This document shows positions 1-8,698 of a stretch of 64,000 nt of DNA, piece by piece. The stretch spans positions 310,001-374,000 of the forward strand of contig CANQDE010000002.1 of the NCBI GenBank assembly GCA_947591475.1, written 5' to 3'. The stretch is from an uncultured Alistipes sp. (GTDB taxonomy: Bacteria; Bacteroidota; Bacteroidia; Bacteroidales; Rikenellaceae). Positions within the stretch are counted from its first letter, which is position 1. Each line of letters opens with the position of its first letter. The position numbers and the translations under genes are program-made. The notes under the pieces are model-generated. The model was not told the origin of the DNA. It saw nothing but the letters and a program-made list of their open reading frames with translations, and did not search any database.

Positions 1-424
1 TGCCCAGACGTCCGCCACTACGGTCGAGTGCTTGCTGCATATCGTTGACGGTCAAGACGCCAAACGCAATCGGCATATTCCAATGAATCTGCAACTGCGT
101 TACGCCCTGCGTTACGCCTTGACAAATGAAGTCGAAATGACGCGTGTCCCCCTGCACGACACATCCTAACACGATTACGGCATCCACGTCGGTATACTCA
201 GCGAAGAACTGCGCCCCGAGCGTCAGTTCGAAAGTTCCGGGGACGTACTTGATTTGGATATTCATGTCGGGGCATCCGGCACTGCGGAGCGTACGGACAG
301 CCCCTTCGAGCAGCGCCTCGGTTACCTCACGGTTCCACTCGGCCACGACGATGCCGAACCGCATCTCCGCAGCCGAGGGAAGCGGCGCATCGAACGTGGA
401 AAGGTTGTGATGCTTCGTTGCCAT
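1..424 (-). CDS. ribH: 6,7-dimethyl-8-ribityllumazine synthase, 3' end beyond window
   Basis: Lumazine synthase, the penultimate riboflavin enzyme, condenses 5-amino-6-ribitylamino-uracil with 3,4-dihydroxy-2-butanone 4-phosphate in the cytoplasm. I translated this frame by hand from the ATG at 424. It shows the family landmarks in order: VPGTFEL at about residue 61, GCVVQGDTRHFDF around residue 88-99 with the catalytic His near 96, and PIAFGVLTVND. About 141 of the usual ~155-165 residues are visible; the C-terminus lies left of base 1. The start is 15 bp after the stop of the TPR gene on the same strand, so the two probably form an operon, an arrangement common in Bacteroidales. Confidence 0.95.
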   Translation of the reverse strand, partial: MATKHHNLSTFDAPLPSAAEMRFGIVVAEWNREVTEALLEGAVRTLRSAGCPDMNIQIKYVPGTFELTLGAQFFAEYTDVDAVIVLGCVVQGDTRHFDFICQGVTQGVTQLQIHWNMPIAFGVLTVNDMQQALDRSGGRLG

Positions 425-439
425 CGACACGAATCGGTT

Positions 440-1123
440 TTATCGGACGGTGCCGAGCAGTTTTTCGGCTTCGCGGGCATCCATCGAAGCGGGATAATCG
501 TTCAGAATGCGCTCGAAATAAGCGACGGCCTGTTTCGTATTGCCGTTCGCGCGAGCCGCAAGACCGGCCTTCCGCAGATACATCGGAGCCGTCAGATTGT
601 TATCGGCCGCCTTGACTGCCTTTTCGTAAAACTTCACAGCCCGAGCATAGTCGCCCTGTTCGACGGCGACGTCGCCCTGCAAACCGTAGTTCTGGGCATT
701 GATTAAAGCGCCCGGCAGGCCCTTCACGGTCGAATACTTGGCCAAATAAGCCGCCGCCTGCTCCAAATCGCCCGTCTGCAAGTAACAGATACCGGCATAG
801 TGCTTGGCCAGATTGCCCGACGGCGTGGAACCATACTGCTCGATGACTTCGAGGAAGCCAGCGCCGTTCGCATCGCCTTCGAGCGCAAGCTGATAATCGG
901 GATTTTCCGCCTCGAAACGCTCCTGCGCCTGAGCGATCATCTCGGCGGCCTTTTCGGCACGCGGCTGCATAATTAGTGCCCGATAACCGTAAATCAACAA
1001 GCCGATCGCCAACAGAGCGAGCAGCACGTACGACACTTTGCGACCGTTATTCGCCAAAAAAAGTTCGGTTTTGTTCATTGCCTGGCCGAGGGTTTCCTGC
1101 TCGGCGGCCTGTTGTTTTGCCAT
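440..1123 (-). CDS. Membrane-anchored tetratricopeptide-repeat protein
   Basis: About 227 residues. A short charged N-terminus is followed by one transmembrane helix (about residues 30-51), then an alanine/tyrosine-rich alpha-helical repeat region of TPR type. This matches the N-in, periplasm-facing TPR protein often found next to ribH in Bacteroidales; its function is not established. The frame stays open to an upstream ATG at 1180, which would add 19 basic residues. I prefer the ATG at 1123 because the protein then starts directly before the conserved hydrophilic leader. A CAAAGATA (-7 box on this strand) at 1219-1226 would serve either start. Confidence 0.8.
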   Translation of the reverse strand: MAKQQAAEQETLGQAMNKTELFLANNGRKVSYVLLALLAIGLLIYGYRALIMQPRAEKAAEMIAQAQERFEAENPDYQLALEGDANGAGFLEVIEQYGSTPSGNLAKHYAGICYLQTGDLEQAAAYLAKYSTVKGLPGALINAQNYGLQGDVAVEQGDYARAVKFYEKAVKAADNNLTAPMYLRKAGLAARANGNTKQAVAYFERILNDYPASMDAREAEKLLGTVR

Positions 1124-1218
1124 ATTTTTATTCGCTTTTTTATTAATTCGCTGAATCGTAGGGGTCGGTTTTCGTCGCATAAAAGGCGGAAATATCCGTC
1201 TGTTTCGCCGAACCCCCG

Positions 1219-1226
1219 CAAAGATA
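1219..1226 (-). promoter_or_regulatory. -7 promoter box upstream of the TPR-ribH pair
   Basis: The minus strand reads TATCTTTG, an exact match to the Bacteroidetes -7 consensus TAnnTTTG. It lies 38 bp before the upstream ATG (1180) and about 95 bp before the preferred start (1123). Confidence 0.5.
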
Positions 1227-1346
1227 CAAAACTATTCACAATGTACAAGTACCTATCGGGATTTTTTGTATTTTGGGCTTCGCTGAACTTGCTGCGCCTC
1301 GACAAAAGCACCTTTGCGGATGCCGCAGCCTGCGAGGTGAAGTGAG

Positions 1347-1576
1347 CAAAGCCTTAATAAACACACGCAGGCTCCACCGATAAGGAACTGCTTTCAAAAG
1401 CGGCGGGGCGAAGACTGCGGAGGACGCCGATAGGCGGGCCTCCGCGGGCGGAGGCTTCGGCCCGCGCGGCTCAAAGAGCCGCTTTATTAATTAGACCCAT
1501 TCAAACGGTCGGCAGCGAAGAAAGCGTTAAAAAGCACGGTAACGATCTAACGCATCGGGAACCGCTTTTAAAAGCG
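1347..1576. repeat. GC-rich interspersed repeat, family B, copy 1
   Basis: Contains the palindrome CCTCCGCGGGCGGAGG, the hairpin CGGCTCAAAGAGCCG, a TTTATTAA end, AACGGTCGGCAGCGAAGAAAG, and the hairpin CCGCTTTTAAAAGCGG. The same modules recur in other gaps of the window. No gene is seen here. It is directly followed by family A copy 1 and then recG. Confidence 0.75.
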
Positions 1577-1650
1577 GGAAGATACTGCGCCTCGGCAAAA
1601 AATGCAAACGAGTTTGCTTTTTTGCTCTCGGCTTTTTCGTATCTTTGACC
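1577..1650 (+). repeat. Family A promoter-bearing repeat, copy 1 (recG promoter)
   Basis: An AT-rich unit with GATACTGCGCCTCGGCAAAA, the GCAAACGAGTTTGC near-palindrome, GCTCTCGGCTTTTTCG and, at 1640-1647, TATCTTTG (exact -7 box). The box is six bases before a GTG (1654) in the recG frame, so the repeat supplies the likely recG promoter. Confidence 0.7.
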
Positions 1651-1653
1651 CTT

Positions 1654-3768
1654 GTGGAAAATCCGCTCGATAACGACATCCAATTCGTCCCGGGCGTAGG
1701 CGAGATGCGAGCCCGTGCCTTGAAGCACGAACTCGGCATCCATACGCTCGGCGATATGCTGCGCCACTACCCGTTCCGGTATATCGACCGCACGCGCATC
1801 TATCCCATCGCCGAAATCACCGATGCCGCCGGATTGGCTTACGTGCAGTTTCGGGCCCGCATCACGAGCATTTCCTATGCGGGCGAAGGACGCCGCCGAC
1901 GTTTTTACGCCTACGCACAAGACGCTACGGGTCAGGCCGAGTTGGTCTGGTTTCAGGGCATCAAGTGGATCGAAAAGAAAATCGAGGTCGGCCGCGAATA
2001 CCTCGTTTTCGGACGTCCGACCTTCTACCGCAACCTGTTGCAGTTGGCCCATCCCGAATTGGAGACCATCGAACAGACCCTCACGCGCAAGGCCGAAAGC
2101 GGCATGCAGGGCATCTACCCTTCGACCGAGAAGATAGGCAACCTGCTGGGGGCCAAAGGGATGTATCAGATCGTCTGCAATACGTGGCGCCTCGTCGCCG
2201 GCCGCATTCCCGACCCGCTGCCGGATGCGATGCGGGCACAGTACGGGTTGATTCCCCTCTGCGACGCCCTCTACAACATCCATTTTCCCCAATCGGCCGA
2301 AGCGCTGCGACAGGCGCAATACCGGTTGAAATTCGACGAACTTCTCGGCATCCAGCTCAACATCCAGCGTCATCGCACGGCCCGCCTCTCGAAAAACGAC
2401 GGATTTTTATTCAAGCGGGTGGGGAATGCTTTCAATGCATTTTATAACGAACGGCTGCCCTTTCCGCTCACCGGCGCCCAGAAACGGGTCATCCGCGAAA
2501 TCCGTCGGGACACCGTGTCGGGATTCCAGATGAACCGGCTGTTGCAGGGCGACGTCGGCAGCGGCAAGACGATGGTGGCATTGATGTCGATGCTGCTGGC
2601 CGTCGACAACGGCTATCAGGCCTGCATGATGGCACCGACCGAGATTCTCGCCCGACAGCATTACGCCACATTCCGGAAGCTGTTGGACGGTACAGGCATC
2701 ACGGTCGGCATCCTAACAGGCGCATCGAAAAGCCGCGAACGCCGCGACACGCTCGCAGGCATCGCCTCGGGCGAAACGCAACTGCTAATCGGCACCCACG
2801 CGCTGATTGAAGACCGCGTGCAGTTCGCCAACCTCGGATTCGTGGTCATCGACGAACAGCACCGCTTTGGGGTCGAGCAGCGGGCCCGCCTGTGGACCAA
2901 AAACGCCCAACCGCCGCATATCCTCGTCATGACGGCGACGCCCATCCCCCGCACGTTAGCCATGACCCTCTACGGCGACCTCGACGTCTCGGTCATCGAC
3001 GAGCTGCCGCCCGGACGCCGCCCCATCCGAACCGTGCACTACACCGATGCGGCCCGCCTGCGGCTATTCGGGTTCATGCGGCAGGAAATCAAAAAAGGGC
3101 GGCAGGTCTATATCGTCTATCCGCTTATCAAGGAGTCGGAGGCGATGGACTACAAGGATCTGACGGACGGTTACGAAGCCATCTCGCGCGATTTTCCGCT
3201 GCCCGAATACGTTACGGCCATCTGCCACGGCCAGATGAAACCGGCCGACAAGGAGGAGTCGATGCGTCAGTTCAAATCGGGCGAGGCACAGATTTTGGTC
3301 GCAACATCGGTCATCGAGGTGGGGGTCGACGTGCCCAACGCCACGGTGATGGTCATCGAATCGGCCGAACGGTTCGGTCTGTCGCAGCTCCACCAGTTGC
3401 GCGGGCGCGTAGGGCGCGGCGGCGAACAGTCCTATTGCATCCTAATGTCGGGCGAAAAGCTGTCGCGCGAGGCACGAGCCCGATTGGATGCCATGTGCGA
3501 GACGAACGACGGATTCCGATTGGCGGAACTCGATTTGAAACTGCGTGGAGCGGGCGACATCAACGGCACGCTGCAAAGCGGCATGGGATTCGACCTGAAG
3601 ATCGCCAATCCGACGCTCGACGTCCAGATATTGACCGTTACGCGCGAAGCGGCAATCGGCATTTTGTCGGTCGACCCTGCGCTGGCCCGTCCCGAGCACC
3701 GAGGGCTCGAAGAGCTTCGGAAACGCTATGCGGGAAACGATGCGATCGACTTTTCGCGCATTTCTTAA
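1654..3768 (+). CDS. recG: ATP-dependent DNA helicase RecG
   Basis: Superfamily 2 helicase that remodels stalled forks and Holliday junctions. About 704 residues, the usual length. An N-terminal wedge/OB region is followed by helicase motif I GDVGSGKT (about residue 300), DEQH box (about 400), MTATPIPRT, and the C-terminal helicase domain with SVIEVGVDVPNA and LRGRVGRGG. The frame can be opened at a TTG at 1645, but that triplet overlaps the -7 box TATCTTTG (1640-1647), so it cannot be inside the mRNA. GTG at 1654, nine bases later and in frame, is the better start and would give a leaderless or near-leaderless message. The next in-frame ATG would remove the conserved N-terminus. Confidence 0.93.
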   Translation: MENPLDNDIQFVPGVGEMRARALKHELGIHTLGDMLRHYPFRYIDRTRIYPIAEITDAAGLAYVQFRARITSISYAGEGRRRRFYAYAQDATGQAELVWFQGIKWIEKKIEVGREYLVFGRPTFYRNLLQLAHPELETIEQTLTRKAESGMQGIYPSTEKIGNLLGAKGMYQIVCNTWRLVAGRIPDPLPDAMRAQYGLIPLCDALYNIHFPQSAEALRQAQYRLKFDELLGIQLNIQRHRTARLSKNDGFLFKRVGNAFNAFYNERLPFPLTGAQKRVIREIRRDTVSGFQMNRLLQGDVGSGKTMVALMSMLLAVDNGYQACMMAPTEILARQHYATFRKLLDGTGITVGILTGASKSRERRDTLAGIASGETQLLIGTHALIEDRVQFANLGFVVIDEQHRFGVEQRARLWTKNAQPPHILVMTATPIPRTLAMTLYGDLDVSVIDELPPGRRPIRTVHYTDAARLRLFGFMRQEIKKGRQVYIVYPLIKESEAMDYKDLTDGYEAISRDFPLPEYVTAICHGQMKPADKEESMRQFKSGEAQILVATSVIEVGVDVPNATVMVIESAERFGLSQLHQLRGRVGRGGEQSYCILMSGEKLSREARARLDAMCETNDGFRLAELDLKLRGAGDINGTLQSGMGFDLKIANPTLDVQILTVTREAAIGILSVDPALARPEHRGLEELRKRYAGNDAIDFSRIS

Positions 3769-3831
3769 TTAACCGGTCGGAAGGAAATACCGTAAAAAGA
3801 ATAAGAAAACCGAAATATAAACGAATCGAAA

Positions 3832-4695
3832 ATGACCATGATGCACACCGAGATAACCGGCAGCCGCAATTCGGCCGGAACCGTAAAACCGAATCCGATA
3901 ATCCGGCTGATGAGCCTGTTGTTCGCGCTCGTAGCTGCGGGCCCGCTCTTCGCCCAGCTCTATCACCCGGGCGAACGGCTCGAATACCGCGTGAGTTACA
4001 AAGCCAAGATGTTCCCCAATACGGAGGTCGGCACCGTGGAGGTTACGACCCGCGAGACGACCGTGAACGACACGCTTCGCTACGAGGTTATAGGCACGGG
4101 CCGGACGCTGCCGACCTATCGCTGGTTCTTCAACATGTTGGACGTCTACACGATACACATCGACCCGACGACCCTGCGGCCGATCACCTTCCAAAGCGAT
4201 CTGCGCGAAGGCGACTACACCTTCCGGAGCCACTACGTCTACGACTGGAAGAACAACGTCGTTTCGACACGCTGGCGCAGCCGTCAGAAGCCCGAAAAAG
4301 AGAAACAGATGGAACTGACGCCCGAAAGTTTGGATGCCATTTCGCTCTTTTTCCGGCTGCGTTCAGCCAAAGCGGAGGATTTTCGGGTCGGTGAAACGGC
4401 CCGCCTTCAGATGATACTGCAAGATACGATCCGACAGATCCACTACCGTTTCATCGGCCGCGAAGTGAAGAAAATCCGCAACATGGGACGTTTCCGCAGC
4501 CTGCGGTTCGAATGCGAATTAGGGTCATCGGAGGGTTTTTCGTTTACCGACGGCACGATTTTCACCATCTGGATTTCGGACGACGAGAACAAAATCCCGC
4601 TCTACATCGAATCGCCCGTACGCATCGGCAGCATTCAAGCCTATATTTCTGGATACAAGGGGTTGAAATATCCGCTGACCAGCAAAATCAAATAG
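3832..4695 (+). CDS. Secreted DUF3108-family protein
   Basis: 287 residues. A basic N-terminus then a hydrophobic stretch ending AAGPLFAQ (about residues 25-43) looks like a signal peptide with cleavage after the Ala-Gln region. The mature part opens with the family hallmark YHPGERLEYRVSYK and is beta-rich throughout, as in DUF3108 outer-envelope proteins. The function is unknown. It starts 63 bp after recG on the same strand. An alternative start at the internal ATG 3910 would begin right at the hydrophobic core and is also credible. Confidence 0.75.
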   Translation: MTMMHTEITGSRNSAGTVKPNPIIRLMSLLFALVAAGPLFAQLYHPGERLEYRVSYKAKMFPNTEVGTVEVTTRETTVNDTLRYEVIGTGRTLPTYRWFFNMLDVYTIHIDPTTLRPITFQSDLREGDYTFRSHYVYDWKNNVVSTRWRSRQKPEKEKQMELTPESLDAISLFFRLRSAKAEDFRVGETARLQMILQDTIRQIHYRFIGREVKKIRNMGRFRSLRFECELGSSEGFSFTDGTIFTIWISDDENKIPLYIESPVRIGSIQAYISGYKGLKYPLTSKIK

Positions 4696-4918
4696 CCGCC
4701 CCGTTTGAACGGGGTTCCCGATGCAATAGACCGTCATGCTGCTTTCGACGGTCGCAACCGCTACCAACCGTTTTATTAACTGGCACGGATCGCGCTGTCG
4801 TTGGGTAAAAAAACGGTGGTAGCAAAAAAGGCATTCGCAAGCACTGAAACATTCCATCGCATAAGGAACCGCTTTCAAAAGCGGCACGGCTCAAAGAGCC
4901 GTTTTTGCACCATTACCT
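4696..4918. repeat. Interspersed repeat, family B, copy 2
   Basis: Gap between the convergent DUF3108 and DUF362 genes. It contains CCCCGTTTGAACGGGG, a TTTTATTAACTGGCACGG module, ACCGCTTTCAAAAGCGG and GGCTCAAAGAGCC. These modules recur at about 27.6, 30.7, 36.2 and 61.4 kb. The last palindrome followed by TTTTTG could terminate the plus-strand gene. No coding gene seen. Confidence 0.7.
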
Positions 4919-4920
4919 TT

Positions 4921-7059
4921 TCATGGCAGTTTCTTATATTTCAAGTCGATCTTGATGTATTTCCGTTCCTGCGGATTGTTCCAATGTTCGAACAGACCGA
5001 GCGGCTGTGTCAACGGTTCGCCGCCGAATCGATAGACCGTTCCGCTGGGGGCATGGGGAATGCTGGCGGCTTCACGCAGATATTCGTCGCAGTAATTCAG
5101 GCTGCCGAACTCCGGCCACTCGCCGATCAACAAATCCATGCCGACCGCATCGCAGGCCACCTCGTCCTGCGAGACGATCAGCGAGCAGGCCCAGTCTCCG
5201 CAGAAAGGCTCTTTCATCCATTTCGGATTGGGTGCGCCGTTGACGTCGCGCGAACCGTAGGTGCCGTCGATCAAAAAGAGTAGCGTTTTCTGACCCAAAT
5301 CTCGGTGGGCAATGAAATCGACGAAGGTCTTGTAACCCGGCTTGCCGTGGCGTTTGTCGGGGCTGATGTTGTTGTGGGCATTCCGGCGCCATTGCAGGTA
5401 GATGTCCGTTGCGCCGTACCAGTTTTTGGCCGTCAGCGTTACTCCCGGGCCGCTGTGGGTCTTCAACAGGGCCGAGTTGATGAGGTAGTCGGCATCGACG
5501 ATGCACTTGGCTAATCCGCGAGCCATCGCACCGTTATCGGCCGAGTAGACGATCTGTTCGGGGTAGTATTCGCACTTCTCGCGCCCCTCGCCGCCAAGAT
5601 TGTCGATGATGCGCACCTGCGGAAACTCGCGGTGTACTTTGTTGTAGATGCTGTCGGTGATGGCACGGCTGGGTTCGCACAGCACGATGTCCTGCGGCTG
5701 CACGCCGCCGTCGTGCACCAACGAGCGAACGAGGGCCAGCGTAACGAAAGGCGACGAATTGAGCTCGATGGTGTCGCGGTGGGTAATCGCATTGTTCATA
5801 TTCAGTTTCACCGCAATCATCTCGCCTTGCCGGTATCCTCGGTTGCCCCGCCCGTGCGTGCGGTTGAAATGGCGGAAGAGGGCCTGCCAGCCTTTCTTTG
5901 CCGTCGGTTCTCCGGTCAGCTGCATGACGGCTTCGGGAATCATCGCATCGGCTTTGGCTTGGTCGTTCCAGCGATCCTCCACCCAGAGGCCGCTTTTGCC
6001 GTCCCACCGAGCCACGCCCGGGCTGTGAATCCACGCCACGCGCCCCGGATGGATGCCGCGTCCGACGCCGATCGGTTCGTTCGGGCCAACAAAGAGTTTG
6101 GGCGACCGCGGATTGAACTCCCCGAAAAAGAGACGGTCGCGATTGACCGGTTCATCGAGTAGCTGAATCGTCGTGGAGGGCCCGAGATCGGGATTCCGCC
6201 ACGACCGGAGTTGCCAGACGACCCGCCCGTTGCCATCGACCTCGACAGCCTGCACGGGAAGAGCGGCCGAATCCACCGGCTCCTTGTTCCACTCGTTGTA
6301 CCAGTTGTTGATGAGGTGATGACCGTTCTTGAGCCGGACGGTTTTCTGGGGCTGCGTTACGCCGAAGCCGGTGGTATTGAGCTGCCACACCGTCCGTCCT
6401 TGACGGTTGATTTCCTGAATCAAGCCCTTGCGTCCGGTGATGAGCAGGTTCCCCGTTTTGGGCAGTTCCTGTACCGACCAAGGCAGAAATCCCTCCCAGC
6501 GATCTACCTCGCGGCCGTCGCTCGTGTACTCATGGATGCAGCCCAGCGCCATGTTGGCAATCAGATAGGTGCCGCGGGTAGTGAGCCGGGCGTTGCGGAA
6601 CTGGCCGTGGACGGAGCCTTTTGCATGGGTCGGCAATTCGAAGGTGCGCACGATGCGGCACGACGGAATCTCCATCACTACCGCCTGCGCGGGTTTGCCG
6701 TTCTGAACGAATACCACATGGCTGCGGCCGATCGGCTGTGCGGTGTGAATCTCCGTCCCTTCGGGCGCCGCATAGCTCCAAACGGTCGCTCCGTCGGCGT
6801 CCACCTCAGCCACGCCGTATTGGTGGGCCACCAAGATATGGCCGTCGGACATCAGTACGGCATCGCTGATCTCGCCGCGTCCGAGCTGGTCGCGGTAGCT
6901 CCAGCGAACCTGCCCATCTCGGACGATGAACATGCGCCGCTGTTTGCTTTGGCCGGCGTAGAAGAAGTCGTGGTGGTCGAGGCTTTCGTCGATCGGGGGC
7001 TGGGCAGACGTGCGGCCGCTCCATCCTAATAGCAAGGCGATACAAAGGAGTTTTTTCAT
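4921..7059 (-). CDS. Secreted beta-propeller / DUF362 fusion protein
   Basis: 712 residues with a cleavable signal peptide (about 1-19, ending TSAQ). Residues ~35-330 consist of repeated W-S-Y/W-Q-L blades (VRWSYRD, TVWSYAA, TVWQLNT, VVWQLRS) typical of a PQQ-like or arylsulfotransferase-like beta-propeller. Residues ~385-700 match DUF362, with EMIAVKLNMNN, LINSALLKTHSGPGVTLTAKNWYG and a DGTYGSRD segment. DUF362 proteins often carry a ferredoxin module, but no CxxCxxC cluster is seen here. The gene is divergent from the pectin-degradation genes, which suggests but does not prove a shared role in glycan use. The reaction is unknown. Confidence 0.7.
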   Translation of the reverse strand: MKKLLCIALLLGWSGRTSAQPPIDESLDHHDFFYAGQSKQRRMFIVRDGQVRWSYRDQLGRGEISDAVLMSDGHILVAHQYGVAEVDADGATVWSYAAPEGTEIHTAQPIGRSHVVFVQNGKPAQAVVMEIPSCRIVRTFELPTHAKGSVHGQFRNARLTTRGTYLIANMALGCIHEYTSDGREVDRWEGFLPWSVQELPKTGNLLITGRKGLIQEINRQGRTVWQLNTTGFGVTQPQKTVRLKNGHHLINNWYNEWNKEPVDSAALPVQAVEVDGNGRVVWQLRSWRNPDLGPSTTIQLLDEPVNRDRLFFGEFNPRSPKLFVGPNEPIGVGRGIHPGRVAWIHSPGVARWDGKSGLWVEDRWNDQAKADAMIPEAVMQLTGEPTAKKGWQALFRHFNRTHGRGNRGYRQGEMIAVKLNMNNAITHRDTIELNSSPFVTLALVRSLVHDGGVQPQDIVLCEPSRAITDSIYNKVHREFPQVRIIDNLGGEGREKCEYYPEQIVYSADNGAMARGLAKCIVDADYLINSALLKTHSGPGVTLTAKNWYGATDIYLQWRRNAHNNISPDKRHGKPGYKTFVDFIAHRDLGQKTLLFLIDGTYGSRDVNGAPNPKWMKEPFCGDWACSLIVSQDEVACDAVGMDLLIGEWPEFGSLNYCDEYLREAASIPHAPSGTVYRFGGEPLTQPLGLFEHWNNPQERKYIKIDLKYKKLP

Positions 7060-7317
7060 CCGTATCAGAGGATTTTAGGGTTAATAAACAGCTATCGAGG
7101 GCCTCCTCTTGCAAAAAATAGCGCTACGGCCGGGAGCGTCCCGCCCGACGGCAAGAAGGAGATGCGTTCTCATGGGTACCGGTACATTTTGTCAAAATTA
7201 ATAAAAATTTTGGTAACTACATGCGATTTTACACGAATGGCAAATGGTTTTACGTTGCCGCAGGTCGCGGTTCTCGCAAAGTCGGCCTTTTTATGAGGGA
7301 TATTCGACTTTTTTTCG

Positions 7318-7325
7318 TATATTCG
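7318..7325 (+). promoter_or_regulatory. Probable -7 box of the pectin gene cluster
   Basis: TATATTCG, one mismatch from TAnnTTTG, lies 25 bp before the PL22-like ATG (7351) in the divergent gap 7060-7350. The rest of that gap shows no gene. Its AT-rich centre (7190-7230) is the natural place for divergent promoters. Confidence 0.4.
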
Positions 7326-7350
7326 TCTGCATAAAAGCCCCAAAAAAACC

Positions 7351-8673
7351 ATGACAACGATCCAAAAACTGCTGTGCTGCCTTGCGGCTGTCGGATGGCC
7401 GATGCTGGTCTCCGCACAGTTGGGAACACGCTTCCCTTCCGAACGCCGGATAATCCAAGACCCCGTGACGGGGGTGGAACTCGTTTTCCTGACTTCCAAA
7501 AGCGGGACGGGCGATTCGAAAATCTACCAGACCCACAACCAGTGGACGGCCGACGGCAAGTGGGTGGTCTTCCGCTCCGACCGCGTGCCGGGCGAGGCCC
7601 TCGCGGTGAACGAAACGACGGGCGACATCGTTCAGGTAACCGAGGGCGGTTACACCGGTATGCTCTGCGTAGCTCGCCACTCGATGAAGCTCTACCACAT
7701 GCGCGTCGCCAAAGATGCGGCGGGCGAACGAATCGGAATGCAGGTGATTGAGGTCGATCTCGAACGGCTCTTTGCCGATTCGGAGGCGGGCCGGATGCAG
7801 GACAAACAGCACTACGAGCGCATCTGCGGCGTGATTCCGGCCGATATGTGCCGCGAGGGCGATATGGCGCTCGACGGCAGCGAAAAGTTCGTCTATTTTC
7901 GGCTCGACAAGGAGTATGCCCGCCGGATGCCCATCGCCGAACCGATTGCCGACAGCTTCGGCCCGCGCAAGATGGGGGCCGGCCCCGGCGGCATCGGCAA
8001 ATTGGATTTGGCGACGGGTCGGGTCGAACCGGTGGTCGCTGTTCACTTCAAAGTGGGGCATATTCAAGGCAATCCATGGCATCCGGGCGAGGTGATCTTC
8101 TGCTGGGAGACGGGCGGCAAGGCGCCGCAGCGCACGTGGGTGGTCAATGCCGACGGCACGGATTTGCGGCCCGTCTATCGCGAAACGGAGTACGACTGGG
8201 TAACCCACGAGGCGGTTATCGGTGCCGATGAGGTGGCGATCGCGATTTTGGGCCACCGCTCCCTTATGCCGAAGAAGCGCGTGCCGGGCTCCGAACCGGA
8301 CTGGGGCCCTTCGGGTACGAAGGAGCATCCGACGGGCATCGCGGTGGTGAACCTGCGTACGCACGAGTTGACGCTCGAGGGGCAGGTCGACGGCGACAGT
8401 TTCTGGCATGTGGCCGGTTCGCAGGACGGCCATTGGGTGGCGGGCGACGACTTCGCCCGCGAACTGTGGCTCATCGACCGCCATACCAAGGAGCGCATCC
8501 TGCTCACCGCCGGACACAAGACTACGGCGCGCGACCATGTGCATCCCACCTTCAAGCCCGACGGCACGGCCATCGAAATTCAGTCAGCGATGCTTTCGGA
8601 GGATGGCCGTTCGATGAACATCTGCATTGTGCGGCTGCCCGAGGAGTTGCTTGCGCGGTATCGAAACAATTAG
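7351..8673 (+). CDS. Oligogalacturonate lyase-like protein (PL22 family type)
   Basis: 440 residues with a signal peptide (1-23, ending LVSAQ), so it acts in the periplasm or envelope. The body reads as a seven-bladed propeller with HNQWTADGKWVVFRSDR early. It also has HIQGNPWHPGE (His 237 and 244), a THE motif (His 286) and DHVHPTF (His 396 and 398), which resemble the catalytic and Mn-binding histidines of PL22 oligogalacturonate lyases. The family cleaves short unsaturated galacturonides from pectin to 5-keto-4-deoxyuronate. The Gln ligand of characterised enzymes is not obvious at the expected spacing, so activity should be tested. It is the first gene of a five-gene plus-strand run of pectin-related enzymes. 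Confidence 0.75.
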   Translation: MTTIQKLLCCLAAVGWPMLVSAQLGTRFPSERRIIQDPVTGVELVFLTSKSGTGDSKIYQTHNQWTADGKWVVFRSDRVPGEALAVNETTGDIVQVTEGGYTGMLCVARHSMKLYHMRVAKDAAGERIGMQVIEVDLERLFADSEAGRMQDKQHYERICGVIPADMCREGDMALDGSEKFVYFRLDKEYARRMPIAEPIADSFGPRKMGAGPGGIGKLDLATGRVEPVVAVHFKVGHIQGNPWHPGEVIFCWETGGKAPQRTWVVNADGTDLRPVYRETEYDWVTHEAVIGADEVAIAILGHRSLMPKKRVPGSEPDWGPSGTKEHPTGIAVVNLRTHELTLEGQVDGDSFWHVAGSQDGHWVAGDDFARELWLIDRHTKERILLTAGHKTTARDHVHPTFKPDGTAIEIQSAMLSEDGRSMNICIVRLPEELLARYRNN

Positions 8674-8698
8674 AAACAATCAATCCATTCTGCCAACG

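Noticed and set aside
1501..2373. Long open frame on the minus strand opposite recG
   Set aside because: Recognisable RecG motifs are on the plus strand. The antisense frame has no family resemblance and reflects GC-rich codon bias.
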